Counted from the first letter of the stretch, positions 28,176 to 40,295 are shown. The stretch is DNA of 64,000 nucleotides from Mycobacterium botniense (GCF_010723305.1 NZ_BLKW01000004.1:2046001-2110000), one strand, 5' to 3'. The notes: generated from the letters alone by a model not told the origin. Translations and numbers: made by a program.

Positions 28176-29216
28176 TCAGCCGAAAAACGCGGCGGCGTCG
28201 TCGTAGCGGCTCTGCGGAACCAGCTTGAGCTGGCGTACCGCATCGGCCAGCGGCACCCGGCCGATATTTTGACCCTGTAGGGACACCATCATGCCGTATT
28301 CGCCCGCGTGCGCGGCGTCAGCGGCGTTCACCCCGAAGCGGGTGGCCAGCACCCGGTCGAAAGCGGTCGGCGTGCCGCCCCGCTGAACGTGACCCAGCAC
28401 GGTCACCCGGACTTCTTTATTGATGCGCTTCTCGACTTCAAGGGCGAGCTGCGAAGCCACCCCGGTGAACCGCTCATGCCCGTACTCGTCGATTCCGCCC
28501 TCTCGCAGCTCCATCGAACCCGGGATCGGTTTGGCCCCCTCGGCGACCACGGCGATGAAGTGGGACTCACCGCGCTGGAAGCGGCGCTTGACCAGGCGGC
28601 ACACCTCTTCGACGTCGAAGGGCTGCTCCGGGATCAGTGTCATATGGGCACCCGAGGCCAGCCCGGCATTCAGCGCGATCCAGCCGGCGTGCCGGCCCAT
28701 CACCTCGACCAGCATCACCCGCTGGTGTGATTCGGCGGTGCTGTGCAGCCGATCGATGGCCTCAGTGGCCACCGTCAACGCGGTGTCGTGGCCGAAAGTC
28801 ACGTCGGTGCAATCGATGTCGTTGTCAATCGTCTTCGGGACCCCGACCACCGGCACGTTCTTTTCGGAGAGCCAGTGCGCCGCGGTCAGGGTACCTTCAC
28901 CGCCGATCGGGATGAGGACATCGATGCCGTTGTCGTCGAGTGTTTCCATGATCTGCGGCAGCCCGGCCCGCAGTTTGTCCGGATGCACCCGCGCGGTACC
29001 CAGCATGGTTCCCCCCTTGGCCAGCAGCCGGTCATTGCGTTCGTCGTTGTACAGCTGGATGCGCCGGTTTTCCAGCAACCCGCGGAATCCGTTTTGAAAC
29101 CCGACCACCGAAGAGCCGTATCGGGCGTCGCAGGTCCGCACCACCGCCCGGATCACCGCGTTCAGTCCGGGGCAGTCGCCACCGCCGGTGAGAATTCCGA
29201 TCCGCATGCCGTTCAT
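28176..29216 (-). CDS. pfkA: 6-phosphofructokinase
   Basis: 346 residues. Phosphorylates fructose-6-phosphate in glycolysis. Seen: [80 protein letters not shown]. The nucleotide loop reads GGEGTLTAA rather than the GGDGS of E. coli ATP-PFK, the actinobacterial form. I use ATG 29216 (GAGGG four nt before); ATG 29207, giving the 343-residue M. tuberculosis-like product MRIGIL, is an equal alternative. It sits between gatA and gatB with a 99-nt gap on one side and about 290 nt on the other. Confidence 0.96.
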   Translation of the reverse strand: MNGMRIGILTGGGDCPGLNAVIRAVVRTCDARYGSSVVGFQNGFRGLLENRRIQLYNDERNDRLLAKGGTMLGTARVHPDKLRAGLPQIMETLDDNGIDVLIPIGGEGTLTAAHWLSEKNVPVVGVPKTIDNDIDCTDVTFGHDTALTVATEAIDRLHSTAESHQRVMLVEVMGRHAGWIALNAGLASGAHMTLIPEQPFDVEEVCRLVKRRFQRGESHFIAVVAEGAKPIPGSMELREGGIDEYGHERFTGVASQLALEVEKRINKEVRVTVLGHVQRGGTPTAFDRVLATRFGVNAADAAHAGEYGMMVSLQGQNIGRVPLADAVRQLKLVPQSRYDDAAAFFG

Positions 29217-29315
29217 CTTGCCCTCGCGCCGCCGCTCATGGGCGCAACCGCGCGCAGTATCACCCACAACACACCGCGTCGGGGCGCTTTGGCAGCTCGC
29301 GGCCGGACGGGACGG

Positions 29316-30803
29316 CTACACGGTGGGCGCCGGCGGCAGTGGCCCGCGCGCCGCCTCATAGGCGGCCCCCACCCGATAGAGCCGGTCATCAGCCAGGGCC
29401 GGGGCCATGATCTGCAAGCCGACCGGCAGGTTGTCGTCCGGCGATAACCCGCAGGGCACCGACATGCCGCAGTGACCGGCCAGGTTCAGCGGCAGTGTGC
29501 ACAGGTCGAACAGGTACATCGCCAGCGGGTCGTCTACTTTCTCGCCGATCCGGAACGCCGTGGTCGGGGTGGCGGGCGACACCAGCACATCAACCCGCCG
29601 GTACGCCTCGTCGAGGTCGCGGGCGATCAAGGTGCGCACCTTCTGCGCGTGGTTGTAGTAGGCGTCGTAGTAACCCGCTGACAATGCGTAGGTGCCGATC
29701 ATGATGCGCCGCTTGACTTCTGGTCCGAATCCGGCGGCTCGGCTCAGCGCCATCACTTCCTCGGCGCTGCGCGTGCCGTCGTCACCGACGCGCAGCCCGT
29801 AGCGCATCGCGTCGAAGCGGGCCAAGTTACTCGAGACCTCCGACGGCAAGATCAGGTAGTAGGCTGCCAGCGCGTAATCGAAGTGCGGACAGTCGACTTC
29901 GCTCACCTCGGCGCCCAGCGCGGTCAACTGGGTCACCGCGGCCTCAAATGACGCCAGCACACCGGGCTGGTAGCCCTCACCGCGTAACTGGCGGACCACC
30001 CCGACCCGCACGCCGCGCAGGTCGCCCCCCGCGCCGGCCCGCGCCGCGCCCACCACATCGGGCACGTCGACGTCCACCGAGGTGGAGTCGCGAGCGTCGT
30101 GCCCGGCGATCACCGTATGCAGCAGGGCGGTGTCCAAAACAGTGCGCGCGCAGGGCCCGCCCTGATCCAGCGACGACGCGCAGGCCACCAGGCCGTAGCG
30201 CGACACCGTGCCATACGTCGGTTTGACCCCGACGGTCGCGGTCAGCGCGGCAGGCTGACGGATGGAGCCGCCGGTATCTGATCCAATGGCCAGCGGCGCC
30301 TGGAAGGCCGCGAGTGCTGCGGCGCTGCCGCCACCGGATCCACCGGGCACCCGCTCGACATCCCAGGGATTGCGGGTGGGACCGTAGGCCGAGTTCTCCG
30401 TGGACGAGCCCATCGCGAACTCGTCCATATTGGTCTTGCCCAGGATCGGAAGGCCGGCCGCGCGCAACCGTTGAGTGACGGTGGCGTCGTAGGGCGATCG
30501 CCAACCCTGCAGAATCTTGGATCCGCAGGTGGTCGGCATGTCGACGGTGGTGAACACGTCCTTGAGCGCCACCGGCACCCCGGCCAGCGGTGACGGCGGC
30601 CGCTCACCGGCGGCCAGCGCGGCATCGACCGCGGCTGCCGCCGCGAGCGCCTCATCGGCGGCGACATGCACAAACGCGCCATAGCGGCGGTCGGTGTCGG
30701 CAATCCGGTCCAGGCAGGCGCGGGTGATCTCGGTGGAGGACAGCTCCCCAGCGGCGATCTTGGCGGCTAACGTTGCCGCGTCCAGCCGGATGATGTCCGT
30801 CAC
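29316..30803 (-). CDS. gatA: Aspartyl/glutamyl-tRNA amidotransferase subunit A
   Basis: 495 residues. Amidase subunit releasing ammonia from glutamine. Signature: [20 protein letters not shown] (catalytic Lys), [20 protein letters not shown] and [20 protein letters not shown] (cis-Ser and nucleophile Ser), [25 protein letters not shown]. The GTG at 30803 overlaps the gatC stop by 4 nt (GTGA), setting the start; a longer frame through gatC is rejected. First two genes of the gatCA operon, with pfkA and gatB following on the same strand. Confidence 0.97.
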   Translation of the reverse strand: MTDIIRLDAATLAAKIAAGELSSTEITRACLDRIADTDRRYGAFVHVAADEALAAAAAVDAALAAGERPPSPLAGVPVALKDVFTTVDMPTTCGSKILQGWRSPYDATVTQRLRAAGLPILGKTNMDEFAMGSSTENSAYGPTRNPWDVERVPGGSGGGSAAALAAFQAPLAIGSDTGGSIRQPAALTATVGVKPTYGTVSRYGLVACASSLDQGGPCARTVLDTALLHTVIAGHDARDSTSVDVDVPDVVGAARAGAGGDLRGVRVGVVRQLRGEGYQPGVLASFEAAVTQLTALGAEVSEVDCPHFDYALAAYYLILPSEVSSNLARFDAMRYGLRVGDDGTRSAEEVMALSRAAGFGPEVKRRIMIGTYALSAGYYDAYYNHAQKVRTLIARDLDEAYRRVDVLVSPATPTTAFRIGEKVDDPLAMYLFDLCTLPLNLAGHCGMSVPCGLSPDDNLPVGLQIMAPALADDRLYRVGAAYEAARGPLPPAPTV

Positions 30804-31099
30804 GCGGGCTCCCCCAGGATTCGGGGCACGGCGAAACGGCCGTCGACGGCTTCCGGGGCCTGGGCCAACGCCTCCTGCTGCGTCAGCGACGGCCTGACGG
30901 TGTCCGGGCGGGTGACGTTGACGTCTTTGAGCGGACTGCCGGTGGGTGTGACACCGCTGACGTCGACGGTCTGGATCTGGCTGACGTGGCTGAGGATGGC
31001 GTCGAGCTGTCCGGCGAAACTGTCGAGTTCGGCGTCGGTCAACGCCAGCCGGGCCAGTTTGGCCAGGTGAGCTACCTCGTCGCGGGAGATCTTCGACAC
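30800..31099 (-). CDS. gatC: Aspartyl/glutamyl-tRNA amidotransferase subunit C
   Basis: 99 residues, the family length. Structural subunit that wraps and stabilises GatA. Seen: [74 protein letters not shown] 31099 (VSKISRDE) matches the family N terminus; a frame to 31195 is shadow sequence. Divergent from the ACT-domain gene, 124 nt apart. Confidence 0.96.
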   Translation of the reverse strand: MSKISRDEVAHLAKLARLALTDAELDSFAGQLDAILSHVSQIQTVDVSGVTPTGSPLKDVNVTRPDTVRPSLTQQEALAQAPEAVDGRFAVPRILGEPA

Positions 31100-31223
31100 G
31101 ACCGACAAGCCTAACCCGGCTGCGATACCGGTGCGCGCCGCGTCGCCGGCGGGTGACTCCGAGCGTGCAGACCGGCCCCGAGTTGCGGGCACCACCGTGC
31201 CGCACCGACCGTCCTATGTCACA

Positions 31224-31892
31224 GTGTTGCGCGTGGCTTCATATCTGCTGCGTATCCAGCTGGCCGACCGTCCGGGCAGCCTGGGCTCCCTGGCCGTGGC
31301 GCTGGGCAGGGTGGGCGCCGACATCTTGTCGCTCGATGTGGTAGAGCGCGGCTCCGGTTACGCGATCGATGACCTCGTGGTCGACCTGCCGGCGGGCGCG
31401 ATGCCGGACACACTGATCAGCGCCGCCGAAGCGCTCAACGGGGTGCGGGTCGACAGCCTGCGTCCGCACACCGGGCTGCTGGAAGCCCACCGCGAGCTGG
31501 AGCTGATCGATCATATCGCCGCGGCGGCCGATAACACGTCCAAGCTGAAGGCGCTCGTCCACGACGCACCGCGGGTGCTGCGGGTGGGCTGGTGCACGGT
31601 GATGCGCAGTTCCCACGGGCGACTTCAGCTGATCGAGGGCAGCCCGGGTGCCCCGGAAACGCCGGTCGACACAGCGCCGTGGCTGCCGATCGACCATGCC
31701 GTGATACTCGACGGCAGCGACGATTGGGTGCCGCCGGTGTGGCGCGAAATGGACACCGCCCTGGCCGCGGCACCGCTGGGTGACCGGTATACCGCTGTGG
31801 TGCTGGGCCGGCCGGGCGGCCCGGCGTTTCGCCCCTCGGAGGTGGCACGGCTGGGCTATCTGGCCGGCATCGTCGCGTCGATGCTGCAGTGA
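31224..31892 (+). CDS. ACT-domain protein (Rv3013 homologue)
   Basis: About 222 residues. An N-terminal ACT domain ([53 protein letters not shown]) precedes a C-terminal part ending [23 protein letters not shown] domains bind amino acids, so a sensor or regulator role is likely; no partner enzyme is fused. GTG 31224 and GTG 31233 are both possible; neither has a Shine-Dalgarno site, so translation may be leaderless. Divergent from gatC. Confidence 0.85.
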   Translation: MLRVASYLLRIQLADRPGSLGSLAVALGRVGADILSLDVVERGSGYAIDDLVVDLPAGAMPDTLISAAEALNGVRVDSLRPHTGLLEAHRELELIDHIAAAADNTSKLKALVHDAPRVLRVGWCTVMRSSHGRLQLIEGSPGAPETPVDTAPWLPIDHAVILDGSDDWVPPVWREMDTALAAAPLGDRYTAVVLGRPGGPAFRPSEVARLGYLAGIVASMLQ

Positions 31893-31958
31893 GCACCGGC
31901 CGGCGGTGGTGCCGCCCACGTGCTGCCCGGCGATCAGTCCCCGGCCCGATGATCCTGA

Positions 31959-33254
31959 CTACGTCACAAGCACCGGCAACGCGTCATGGCGGTGGTCATG
32001 GCGCGGGGTGCGAGCACCAAACGGGGCGGTCAGGGTGGCCCACAGTGAGCCACGGTTGACCACGCACCCGGCGACGGCCAGCGCCAGGTACACGCCGCAC
32101 AGCGCCAGCCTCTCCGCTGTCGAGCTGAAAACGAACTGGGTGACGAACAGTCCCAGCAGGGCCCACGCGACAGACCGGTAGAACCGCAACCCCAAGATCA
32201 GCGCCACGCCCATCAGGGTCTGAGCCGCGGTCAACAGCATTTCGTCGATCTGGCGGGCGTCCAGCTGCAACGCCGGCCCGCCGCCGCCGATCAGGTATGA
32301 GACCGGCAGCGACCCGACCAACAAGGTCCACTGGCTCACCTTCGCTGAGATCAGCATCGCAATAGCGGCGGCGCCCTTGCCGCGGGCCGCGAACAAAGCC
32401 GCCACGATGAACTCGGGCGCCTCCGAGGCCAGCGGCGCCAGCCATTGCACCAACAGGAAGCGGTCGACGCCGAACTGCGCACCTGCGCCGATCAGGCTGT
32501 TGGCGAAGGGTGCGGCACACAGCAGGATCACCGCACCGGCCGTGGCGAACAACGCGGCGACCGTGGCACGGCGGGCCCGGCCAGGCAGCGTCGCAACCGC
32601 TGCGGCGACACCGATCAGCTCAGGCTCGTCGACGTCCCCGCGGCTCATGGTGTAGAGGTAAAAACCGAACCAGCCGAGCAACCCGACACCGAATGCGAGA
32701 TGAATCTCGCCGGTGGCGGGGATGGTGAACGCGGCGATCCCCGCTATCGACAAAAAGCCCAGCTGCACGCGGTTGCCCGGGGTCAACGGCAGCGCCGCCA
32801 CCCGGGGGCCGGAGCTGGTGCGGCTCACCATCGCGGCGATCAGCACCACGACGGGCCAGCCCAAACCCATCAGCAGCCGGTTGGAGCCGGTCATGTTCGC
32901 CGACGCGTACTGCGTGTAGTCAGGCGTGTGGCCGGCGGCGAAGGCGTAATACAGGTCGACGAAATATTCCGGCAGCACCGCGATTACGGCTAATACCGCG
33001 ATCGCCAGACCTCCAGACACGTCAACCTGCGCCGCCTCGGCAGCCCAGGCCAACAGGAAGCTGGCTGAGACCACCGCAGCGCCGTAAATCAGCAGTGCCG
33101 CAACAGGTGCGGGCTGAAGCCCGGTCAAACGCACTGCGACGGCGGGAACAATGAACGCGGCGCTGAGCACCACGCAGCGCATCAACGCCCCGGTTGCCGG
33201 CCCGGCCAGGACACGGGTCGATGCCGGGACCCGGGCGCCGGAGTTGGTCGGCAT
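31959..33254 (-). CDS. Cation antiporter of the sodium/calcium exchanger superfamily
   Basis: 431 residues with about 11 hydrophobic helices. Two inverted halves each carry an acidic helix: IAVLAVIAVLPEYFVDLYYA and VQWLAPLASEAPEFIVAALF, the alpha-repeats with Glu residues that bind the cation in CaCA exchangers; SANMTGSNRLLMGLGWPVV and AMLISAKVSQWTLLVGSLPV complete the repeats. ATG 33254 has GAAGGA with 7-nt spacing. The ion (calcium, sodium or another cation) cannot be told. Upstream DNA to 33625 is non-coding. This gene is not at this place in M. tuberculosis as I recall it. Confidence 0.85.
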   Translation of the reverse strand: MPTNSGARVPASTRVLAGPATGALMRCVVLSAAFIVPAVAVRLTGLQPAPVAALLIYGAAVVSASFLLAWAAEAAQVDVSGGLAIAVLAVIAVLPEYFVDLYYAFAAGHTPDYTQYASANMTGSNRLLMGLGWPVVVLIAAMVSRTSSGPRVAALPLTPGNRVQLGFLSIAGIAAFTIPATGEIHLAFGVGLLGWFGFYLYTMSRGDVDEPELIGVAAAVATLPGRARRATVAALFATAGAVILLCAAPFANSLIGAGAQFGVDRFLLVQWLAPLASEAPEFIVAALFAARGKGAAAIAMLISAKVSQWTLLVGSLPVSYLIGGGGPALQLDARQIDEMLLTAAQTLMGVALILGLRFYRSVAWALLGLFVTQFVFSSTAERLALCGVYLALAVAGCVVNRGSLWATLTAPFGARTPRHDHRHDALPVLVT

Positions 33255-33625
33255 GCACACGTCCTTCGGTTGACGGGTCGCCCGGGAATGCACGGGCGAG
33301 AGCGGCCAGCAGGCAGCATAAACCGGCCGACATCCCCACAGCAACGTAGTTGAGCTATCGAAAACTAGGCTAGACTGAGCTGAAGTAGCTGATCAGAAAC
33401 AACAAATTCATCACTTAGGGTCACCGAACTTTGATCTCCAGCAATACTGGAGGCGAGGTTCGTCGGGCCCGTTGCGACATCTGCCGAACTGACCTGCGCC
33501 GGGGCGTCGCCGCCGCTGTCGGTTCGGTCGCCGTCGGGGGTGCGGAATTCGCGACGCCCACGCGATGAGCAACCGCCCGACGCCGGGAGGGCGGCCGGGC
33601 GCAGTTGTCGCGAGCGGTAGCTGGG
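33255..33625. other. Intergenic between the antiporter and ligA
   Basis: No gene supported. The segment 33350-33420 is AT-rich (AAACAACAAATTCATCACTT) and is a plausible promoter for the antiporter. The rest is GC-rich with short imperfect palindromes and sits at the ligA 3' end. Confidence 0.45.
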
Positions 33626-35719
<2,094 letters not shown>

Positions 35720-35845
35720 TTATCGAAACCGCCCGGCGCCGGCGTGCGCGGTGACCGCCCAGGTACCCCGGCCGAGCTGCGCGCCACCCCGGCGGTATGG
35801 CTCGGGCCGGGCTTCACCCGCGCGTCACAGCAAGTTGTCGACGGC

Positions 35846-37093
35846 ATGGGCGGATTCCAGCGAACGTCGCAACACCGAGGCGATTCGGAGGTTGTGGTGG
35901 GAGCGGCGCGGAAGACTCGACACGGCAAGATGGCCGTGGAGAAGCAGCAGTGGTTCGTTCGGCTGATTGCTCAAGGGGTCAGCAACCGTCGGGCGTGTCG
36001 GATCGTGGGAATCAATCGTAGGACGGGGACACGCTGGCGGCTTGGGCGCACAATCCACAATAAGGCCGGCGAGCCGGTGCACTATCCACCGGTGAGCCTT
36101 GCACAACCCAAGCAGCGGCATCCTCGGTATCTGTCACTGGCCGAGAGGACGATGATCGCGGATTTGCACCGGGCGGGTGTCGGTGTATGCGCGATCGCTG
36201 AGGAGTTGGGCAGGGCGGCGTCGACGGTCTCGCGGGAACTGCGCCGTAACGCCGATCAGGGCCGCTACTTACCCGCCACGGCGGAGCGACTGACGGTCGA
36301 GCGGCAATCCCGGCCGCGGACGCGCCGCGTAGCACGCGACGAGCAGCTATGTGCTGTCGTCACCGAGCTGTTGGGCAAGCGGTGGAGTCCCGAACAGGTT
36401 GCTCATGAATTGCCGGTGCGGTTCCCTGATCAGCCCGAGCGTCATCTTTGTACCGAGTCGATCTACCAGGCGATCTATGATCCCCGAACCGATTTGACCC
36501 GTCCAGCCAAACGAAGACGCCGGCGGCGCCGACGCCGCGTCCAGGGGCTGGAACGCCGTGGCCGGCTCACCGCTATGACGATGATCGCCGATCGTCCCAC
36601 CGAGGTTGCCGATCGGGTTCAGGTTGGGCACTGGGAGGGCGACTGTATCATGGGTGCTGGAAATCGTTCGGCCATAGGGACTCTCGTCGAACGCGTCACC
36701 CGGTTTTTGATTCTGGTCCACATTCCCACAAGGCGACCGAACGCCGAGGCGCTGCGCGATGGTGTTGTTGACGCGCTGGGCGCACTTCCTGCCCATCTTC
36801 GACGGACACTGACGTGGGATCAGGGCAAAGAACTTGCGCTGCACCAGGAGATCACCGCCCGGACCGGAACACAGGTGTACTTCTGCGACGCTCACTCGCC
36901 GTGGCAACGAGGCTCCAACGAAAACATGAACGGCCTGCTGCGTGACTACTTTCCCAAAGGCACCGATCTGGAACACATCTCGCCCGAGGAACTGCAGCGG
37001 GTCGCCGACGAAATCAACGACCGGCCCCGCAAAAAGCTCGGCTGGGCCCGACCAGCCGAGCTGGTCACCGATTCCGCCGCCAAGACCGCATAA
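35846..37093 (+). CDS. IS30-family transposase
   Basis: About 416 residues from ATG 35846 (ATG 35930 is a shorter option). N-terminal helix-turn-helix motifs (QGVSNRRACRIVGINRRTGT, GVCAIAEELGRAASTVSREL) precede the DDE integrase core: VGHWEGDCIMGAGNRSAIGT (first D), LTWDQGKELALHQEITA (second D) and HSPWQRGSNENMNGLLRDYF (E). The C terminus, FPKGTDLEHISPEELQRVA and DEINDRPRKKLGWA, is typical IS30. The frame is intact. I could not find the terminal inverted repeats, and the DUF3024 reading frame begins 15 nt after the stop, so the element may be degraded. Confidence 0.88.
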   Translation: MGGFQRTSQHRGDSEVVVGAARKTRHGKMAVEKQQWFVRLIAQGVSNRRACRIVGINRRTGTRWRLGRTIHNKAGEPVHYPPVSLAQPKQRHPRYLSLAERTMIADLHRAGVGVCAIAEELGRAASTVSRELRRNADQGRYLPATAERLTVERQSRPRTRRVARDEQLCAVVTELLGKRWSPEQVAHELPVRFPDQPERHLCTESIYQAIYDPRTDLTRPAKRRRRRRRRRVQGLERRGRLTAMTMIADRPTEVADRVQVGHWEGDCIMGAGNRSAIGTLVERVTRFLILVHIPTRRPNAEALRDGVVDALGALPAHLRRTLTWDQGKELALHQEITARTGTQVYFCDAHSPWQRGSNENMNGLLRDYFPKGTDLEHISPEELQRVADEINDRPRKKLGWARPAELVTDSAAKTA

Positions 37094-37107
37094 GCGGCGG
37101 CGGCTGG

Positions 37108-37392
37108 TCAGCCCCAAAAGATCGCGGTGGGATCGCGATCAAGTTCGGCAAGCAGTTCCTCGACACCGTCCGTGGGCGGCAACAGATCGTAGCCATGGAA
37201 ACGCAGGTTGCGGTCGCGCCAATACAACGACCACATGCCGGTGCCCTTCATGTAGCGCAGCCGTGCGATCCGGAACCGGGTCCACTCCGCACCGGCATCC
37301 GCCCGCCACGGTGCGCGGCACTCCACGATCGTCAGATGACGGTCAGAAACGTCGACTTCGACACGGACCTCGTCACGGACATGGGCAGGCAC
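37108..37392 (-). pseudogene. DUF3024 family gene, apparently 5'-truncated
   Basis: The intact C-terminal part reads VRDEVRVEVDVSDRHLTIVE, PWRADAGAEWTRFRIARLRY, WSLYWRDRNLRFHGYDLLPP and ends RDPTAIFWG, a known small mycobacterial family of unknown function. The family N terminus (RWC...VPxHVRD) continues in frame upstream as LQRWCRDKVPAHV, without a start codon, until the IS1081-like element at 37453. So the first part seems to have been removed by that insertion. Translation from GTG 37392 could still give 94 residues. Confidence 0.6.
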
Positions 37393-37452
37393 CTTGTCCC
37401 GACACCACCGCTGCAGGCCAAGCCCGGAGGCGTGGTGTATGAGTTCGCTCGA

Positions 37453-38774
37453 TCGCGTGACCCTTCGGGGTGCAGTTTAGGCGGTGAGGGCCGGTGTGGT
37501 GGCTGGCTGGTCGTCGACGGGTTCGTCGGTGCTGGTGGGTATGGCGCGTGCGCGGGTGAGAACATCTAGGCCGAGGTAGCGGCGGCCTTTAATCCATTCG
37601 TCGTGCTGTTCAGCTAAGACCGCACCGACGAGGCGGATGATGGCGGTGCGGTCGGGGAAGATGCCGACGACGTCGGTGCGCCGCCGTATTTCCTTGTTGA
37701 GCCGTTCTTGGGGGTTGTTGGACCATATTTGGCGCCAGATCTGTTTGGGGAAGGCGGTGAAGGCCAGCAGCTCAGCGCGGGCAGCGTCGAGGTGTTCGGC
37801 GACTTTGGGCAGTTTGTCGGCTAGCGCGTCGAGTACCCGATCGTATTGGGCGACAACGGATTCAGCGTCGGGCTGGTCAAAGACAGAGTGCAGCAGCGTG
37901 CGCACCCACGGCCAGGAGGCCTTGGGCGTGACCGCCATGAGATTGGCCGCGTAGTGGGTGCGGCAGCGCTGCCAGGCCGCCCCGGGCAAGGTGGCCCCGA
38001 TGGCGGCCACCAGGCCGGGATGGGCGTCGCTGGTGACCAGCTTGACCCCGGATAGGCCGCGGGCGACCAGGTCGCGGAAAAACGCCAGCCAGCCGGCGCC
38101 ATCCTCGGCCGAGGTGACGGCCACCCCGAGGATCTCGCGGTAGCCCTCGGCGTTGACGCCGGTGGCGATCAGCGTGTGCACCCCGACCACGCGCCCGTTC
38201 TCGCGGACCTTGAGTACCAGCGCGTCGGCGGCCACAAACGGGTACGGCCCGGCATCCAGCGGGCGGGTGCGAAACGCCTCCACCGCCTCGTCGAGCTCTT
38301 TGGCCATCTGCGAGACCTGCGATTTGGAAAGGCTTGTCACACCCAGGGATGCCACGAGGCGTTCCATGCGCCGGGTCGACACCCCGAGGAGGTAGCAGGT
38401 GGCCACCACCGAGGTCAGCGCCCGCTCGGCGCGCTTGCGGCGGGCCAACAGCCAGTCCGGGAAATAGCTGCCGGCCCGCAGCTTGGGGATCGCCACGTCG
38501 ATCGTGCCGGCGCGGGTGTCGAAATCGCGGTGCCGATAGCCGTTGCGGCGGTTGGAGCGCTCCTGGCTGCGCTCCCCATACCCGGCCCCGCACAGCGCGT
38601 CAGCTTCAGCACTCATCAAGGCGGCAATAAATGTCGATAGCAGCGCACGCAGCAAATCAGGGCTCGCCGCGGCGAGTTGATCGGCCAACAGCTTCTCGAC
38701 GTCGATAGGCTGGGATGCGGTCATCGCGCTGGTCTCCTTCGATTGACTTGGTCGTCGTTCGAAGAATCACGCGA
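37453..38774 (-). mobile_element. IS1081-like insertion sequence (IS256 family)
   Basis: 1322 bp. Outer ends match as an imperfect inverted repeat: TCGCGTGACCCTTCG at 37453 and, read from the right end, TCGCGTGATTCTTCG at 38774. The size equals IS1081/IS1395-type elements. It carries one transposase. The bases flanking the two ends do not agree over the 8-9 bp expected for a target duplication, which points to rearrangement or recombination between copies. Confidence 0.88.
37477..38724 (-). CDS. IS1081-like transposase (IS256 family)
   Basis: 415 residues, the IS1081 length, intact. IS256-type DDE transposase: ADALCGAGYGERSQERSNRR, NGYRHRDFDTRAGTIDVAIP, PKLRAGSYFPDWLLARRKRA, VATCYLLGVSTRRMERLVAS, PYPFVAADALVLKVRENGRV (D), LVTSDAHPGLVAAIGATLPG (D), WQRCRTHYAANLM and IWSNNPQERLNKEIRRRTDV with E. 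ATG 38724 follows AAGGAGACC with good spacing. Begins about 50 nt inside the right inverted repeat. Confidence 0.96.
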   Translation of the reverse strand: MTASQPIDVEKLLADQLAAASPDLLRALLSTFIAALMSAEADALCGAGYGERSQERSNRRNGYRHRDFDTRAGTIDVAIPKLRAGSYFPDWLLARRKRAERALTSVVATCYLLGVSTRRMERLVASLGVTSLSKSQVSQMAKELDEAVEAFRTRPLDAGPYPFVAADALVLKVRENGRVVGVHTLIATGVNAEGYREILGVAVTSAEDGAGWLAFFRDLVARGLSGVKLVTSDAHPGLVAAIGATLPGAAWQRCRTHYAANLMAVTPKASWPWVRTLLHSVFDQPDAESVVAQYDRVLDALADKLPKVAEHLDAARAELLAFTAFPKQIWRQIWSNNPQERLNKEIRRRTDVVGIFPDRTAIIRLVGAVLAEQHDEWIKGRRYLGLDVLTRARAIPTSTDEPVDDQPATTPALTA

Positions 38775-38888
38775 TGACCGCCCTCTACCGGGCTACGACA
38801 CGCCCGCCGACCTCACCGGCTCGTACACCACTTCCCTGGACGCAACTAGGCGCACCGCCATCCCCACTGCAGCGGTGTCATGGGGTTC

Positions 38889-39465
38889 GGATCACCCCCG
38901 CATTCGCGGGGAACACTTCTCCGGGGTGCTGATAGACGCCGACAAACACGGATCACCCCCGCATTCGCGGGGAACACCCTGTCGGCATGACTGGCATAGG
39001 AGTGCCCGCAGGATCACCCCCGCATTCGCGGGGAACACAGCGACGGGCTTGTGTGCGCGGCGATCGGTGGAGGATCACCCCCGCAGTCGCGGGGAACACG
39101 AAAGAAAGGAAAAGAATATGGCAACAACGACAGGATCACCCCCGCATTCGCGGGGAACACCATGACCTGCGATTTTACAGAGAGAGAAAGGATGGATCAC
39201 CCCCGCAGTCGCGGGGAACACTAGTAGCCGAGCTGGATCGTCACCCCAGCCGCGGGATCACCCCCGCATTCGCGGGGAACACCACGTCGTCTCTCTCTGG
39301 GTTCGACCTGAACGGGGATCACCCCCGCATTCGCGGGGAACACAACCAAACCATCATGATCATGGGGCTCCTCGGTGGATCACCCCCGCATTCGCGGGGA
39401 ACACATAGCGGCTGCGGCCTGCTGGGGCACCACCCCGGGATCACCCCCGCATTCGCGGGGAACAC
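38889..39465 (-). CRISPR. CRISPR array, leader-distal part (10 repeats, 9 spacers)
   Basis: Ten 28-bp repeats every 61 bp with 33-nt spacers. On the plus strand the repeat begins GGATCACCCC, has the stem CCCCGC/GCGGGG around ATTC, and ends GAACAC; the type I-E transcript orientation (GTGTTCCCCGC...) is the minus strand. Repeats 4 (39072) and 6 (39194) carry CAGTCG in place of CATTCG. This is the old end of an array that continues at 42712 beyond a transposon inserted in the tenth spacer. The final repeat at 38889 is intact; 114 nt of unassigned DNA separate it from the IS1081-like element. Confidence 0.98.
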
Positions 39466-39477
39466 TTGAGAGTCAGA

Positions 39478-39484
39478 GCCTGGA
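39478..39484. repeat. Left target-site duplication of the transposon
   Basis: GCCTGGA, identical to 42691-42697. Both copies lie within what was one 33-nt CRISPR spacer. Confidence 0.85.
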
Positions 39485-39680
39485 TGTTGGGAGGCACTCA
39501 GGTTGAGCACCAGAGGGTAGATATCCGGCACTGACCGTGAGCAGTTGTTGGCTGGTCATGTCGGGGTTTGGTGTTCGCGGCGCCGGGGCGGCACGGTGAT
39601 TACGTCGTTGTAGGCGACGGCCCTCCCGGATGTCTTCGGCAAGAGTCTGCGGGAGGGCCGTCTGCGCGCTTGGAGGCGCA

Positions 39681-40295
39681 GTGGTCACGGTAGAGGCGGA
39701 TGCCGATGAAGTCGAGCGCAGGCTGGCGGCGGGCGAGCTGAGGTGCCCGGCGTGCAGCGGCGTGCTGAGGGGTTGGGGGTGGGCCAGGCCACGACAGCTA
39801 CGCGGCCCAGACGGGTCGCTGCAGCTGTGTCCACGTCGGTCACGGTGCACCAGTTGTGGGGTGACGCACGTCTTGTTGCCGGTGACCGCGCTGCTGCGGC
39901 GCGCCGACGCGGCGGCGGTGGTCGTGTTGGCGTTGGTGGAGAAGGCTACGCGTGGGGTGGGGTTTCGCCGGATCGCGGCCAAGCTGGCCCGTCCGGCCAA
40001 GACGGTGCGCGGCTGGCTGCGCCGTTTCGCCGAGCGGGCCGAGGCGGTGCGGTCGGTGTTTACGGTGTGGCTGCGTGCGGTGGATGCCGATCCGGTGATG
40101 CCGGGCCCCGCCGGTGGTGGGTTCGCCGACGCGGTGAGGGCGATCGGCGCCCTCGCAGTTGCTATCGGGTGCCGGTTTGAGCTGCCCAAGGTGTCGTTAG
40201 CCGAGACGGCGGTCGCGGTGTCGGGTGGCCGGTTGTTGTCGCCGGGCGGGCCCGACCGGCGGGTGCAACACGAGTCGACCCTGACGCCAGGGTAG
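39681..40295 (+). CDS. DUF6431-type zinc-finger/HTH protein of the transposon
   Basis: 204 residues from GTG 39681 (GGAGG 4 nt upstream). Cys pairs (LRCPACSGVLRGWGWARPRQ, CPRRSRCTSCGVTHVLLP) suggest a zinc ribbon; GFRRIAAKLARPAKTVRGWL is a helix-turn-helix like resolvase/transposase DNA-binding domains. The DUF name is from memory. It is the first gene of the element and may bind transposon ends or regulate the transposase. No catalytic residues seen. A longer frame from 39630 lacks an RBS. Confidence 0.75.
   Translation: MVTVEADADEVERRLAAGELRCPACSGVLRGWGWARPRQLRGPDGSLQLCPRRSRCTSCGVTHVLLPVTALLRRADAAAVVVLALVEKATRGVGFRRIAAKLARPAKTVRGWLRRFAERAEAVRSVFTVWLRAVDADPVMPGPAGGGFADAVRAIGALAVAIGCRFELPKVSLAETAVAVSGGRLLSPGGPDRRVQHESTLTPG

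Noticed and set aside
35740..37107. Terminal inverted repeats of the IS30-type element
   Set aside because: I compared both flanks and found no convincing matching ends, so only the transposase gene is annotated.
37444..38783. Target duplication for the IS1081-like element
   Set aside because: Left flank TTCGCTCGA and right flank TGACCGCCC do not match.
36900..38888. A tracrRNA or cas9-type component
   Set aside because: No anti-repeat outside the array and no cas9; cas3/cse1/cse2/cas5/cas6e/cas7 define type I-E, which needs none.
38677..39165. Frame running out of the IS1081-like right end into the array
   Set aside because: The part 38775-38888 (RPLPGYDTPADLTG...) could be a remnant of an older gene, but it has no start codon or recognisable domain and continues into repeats.
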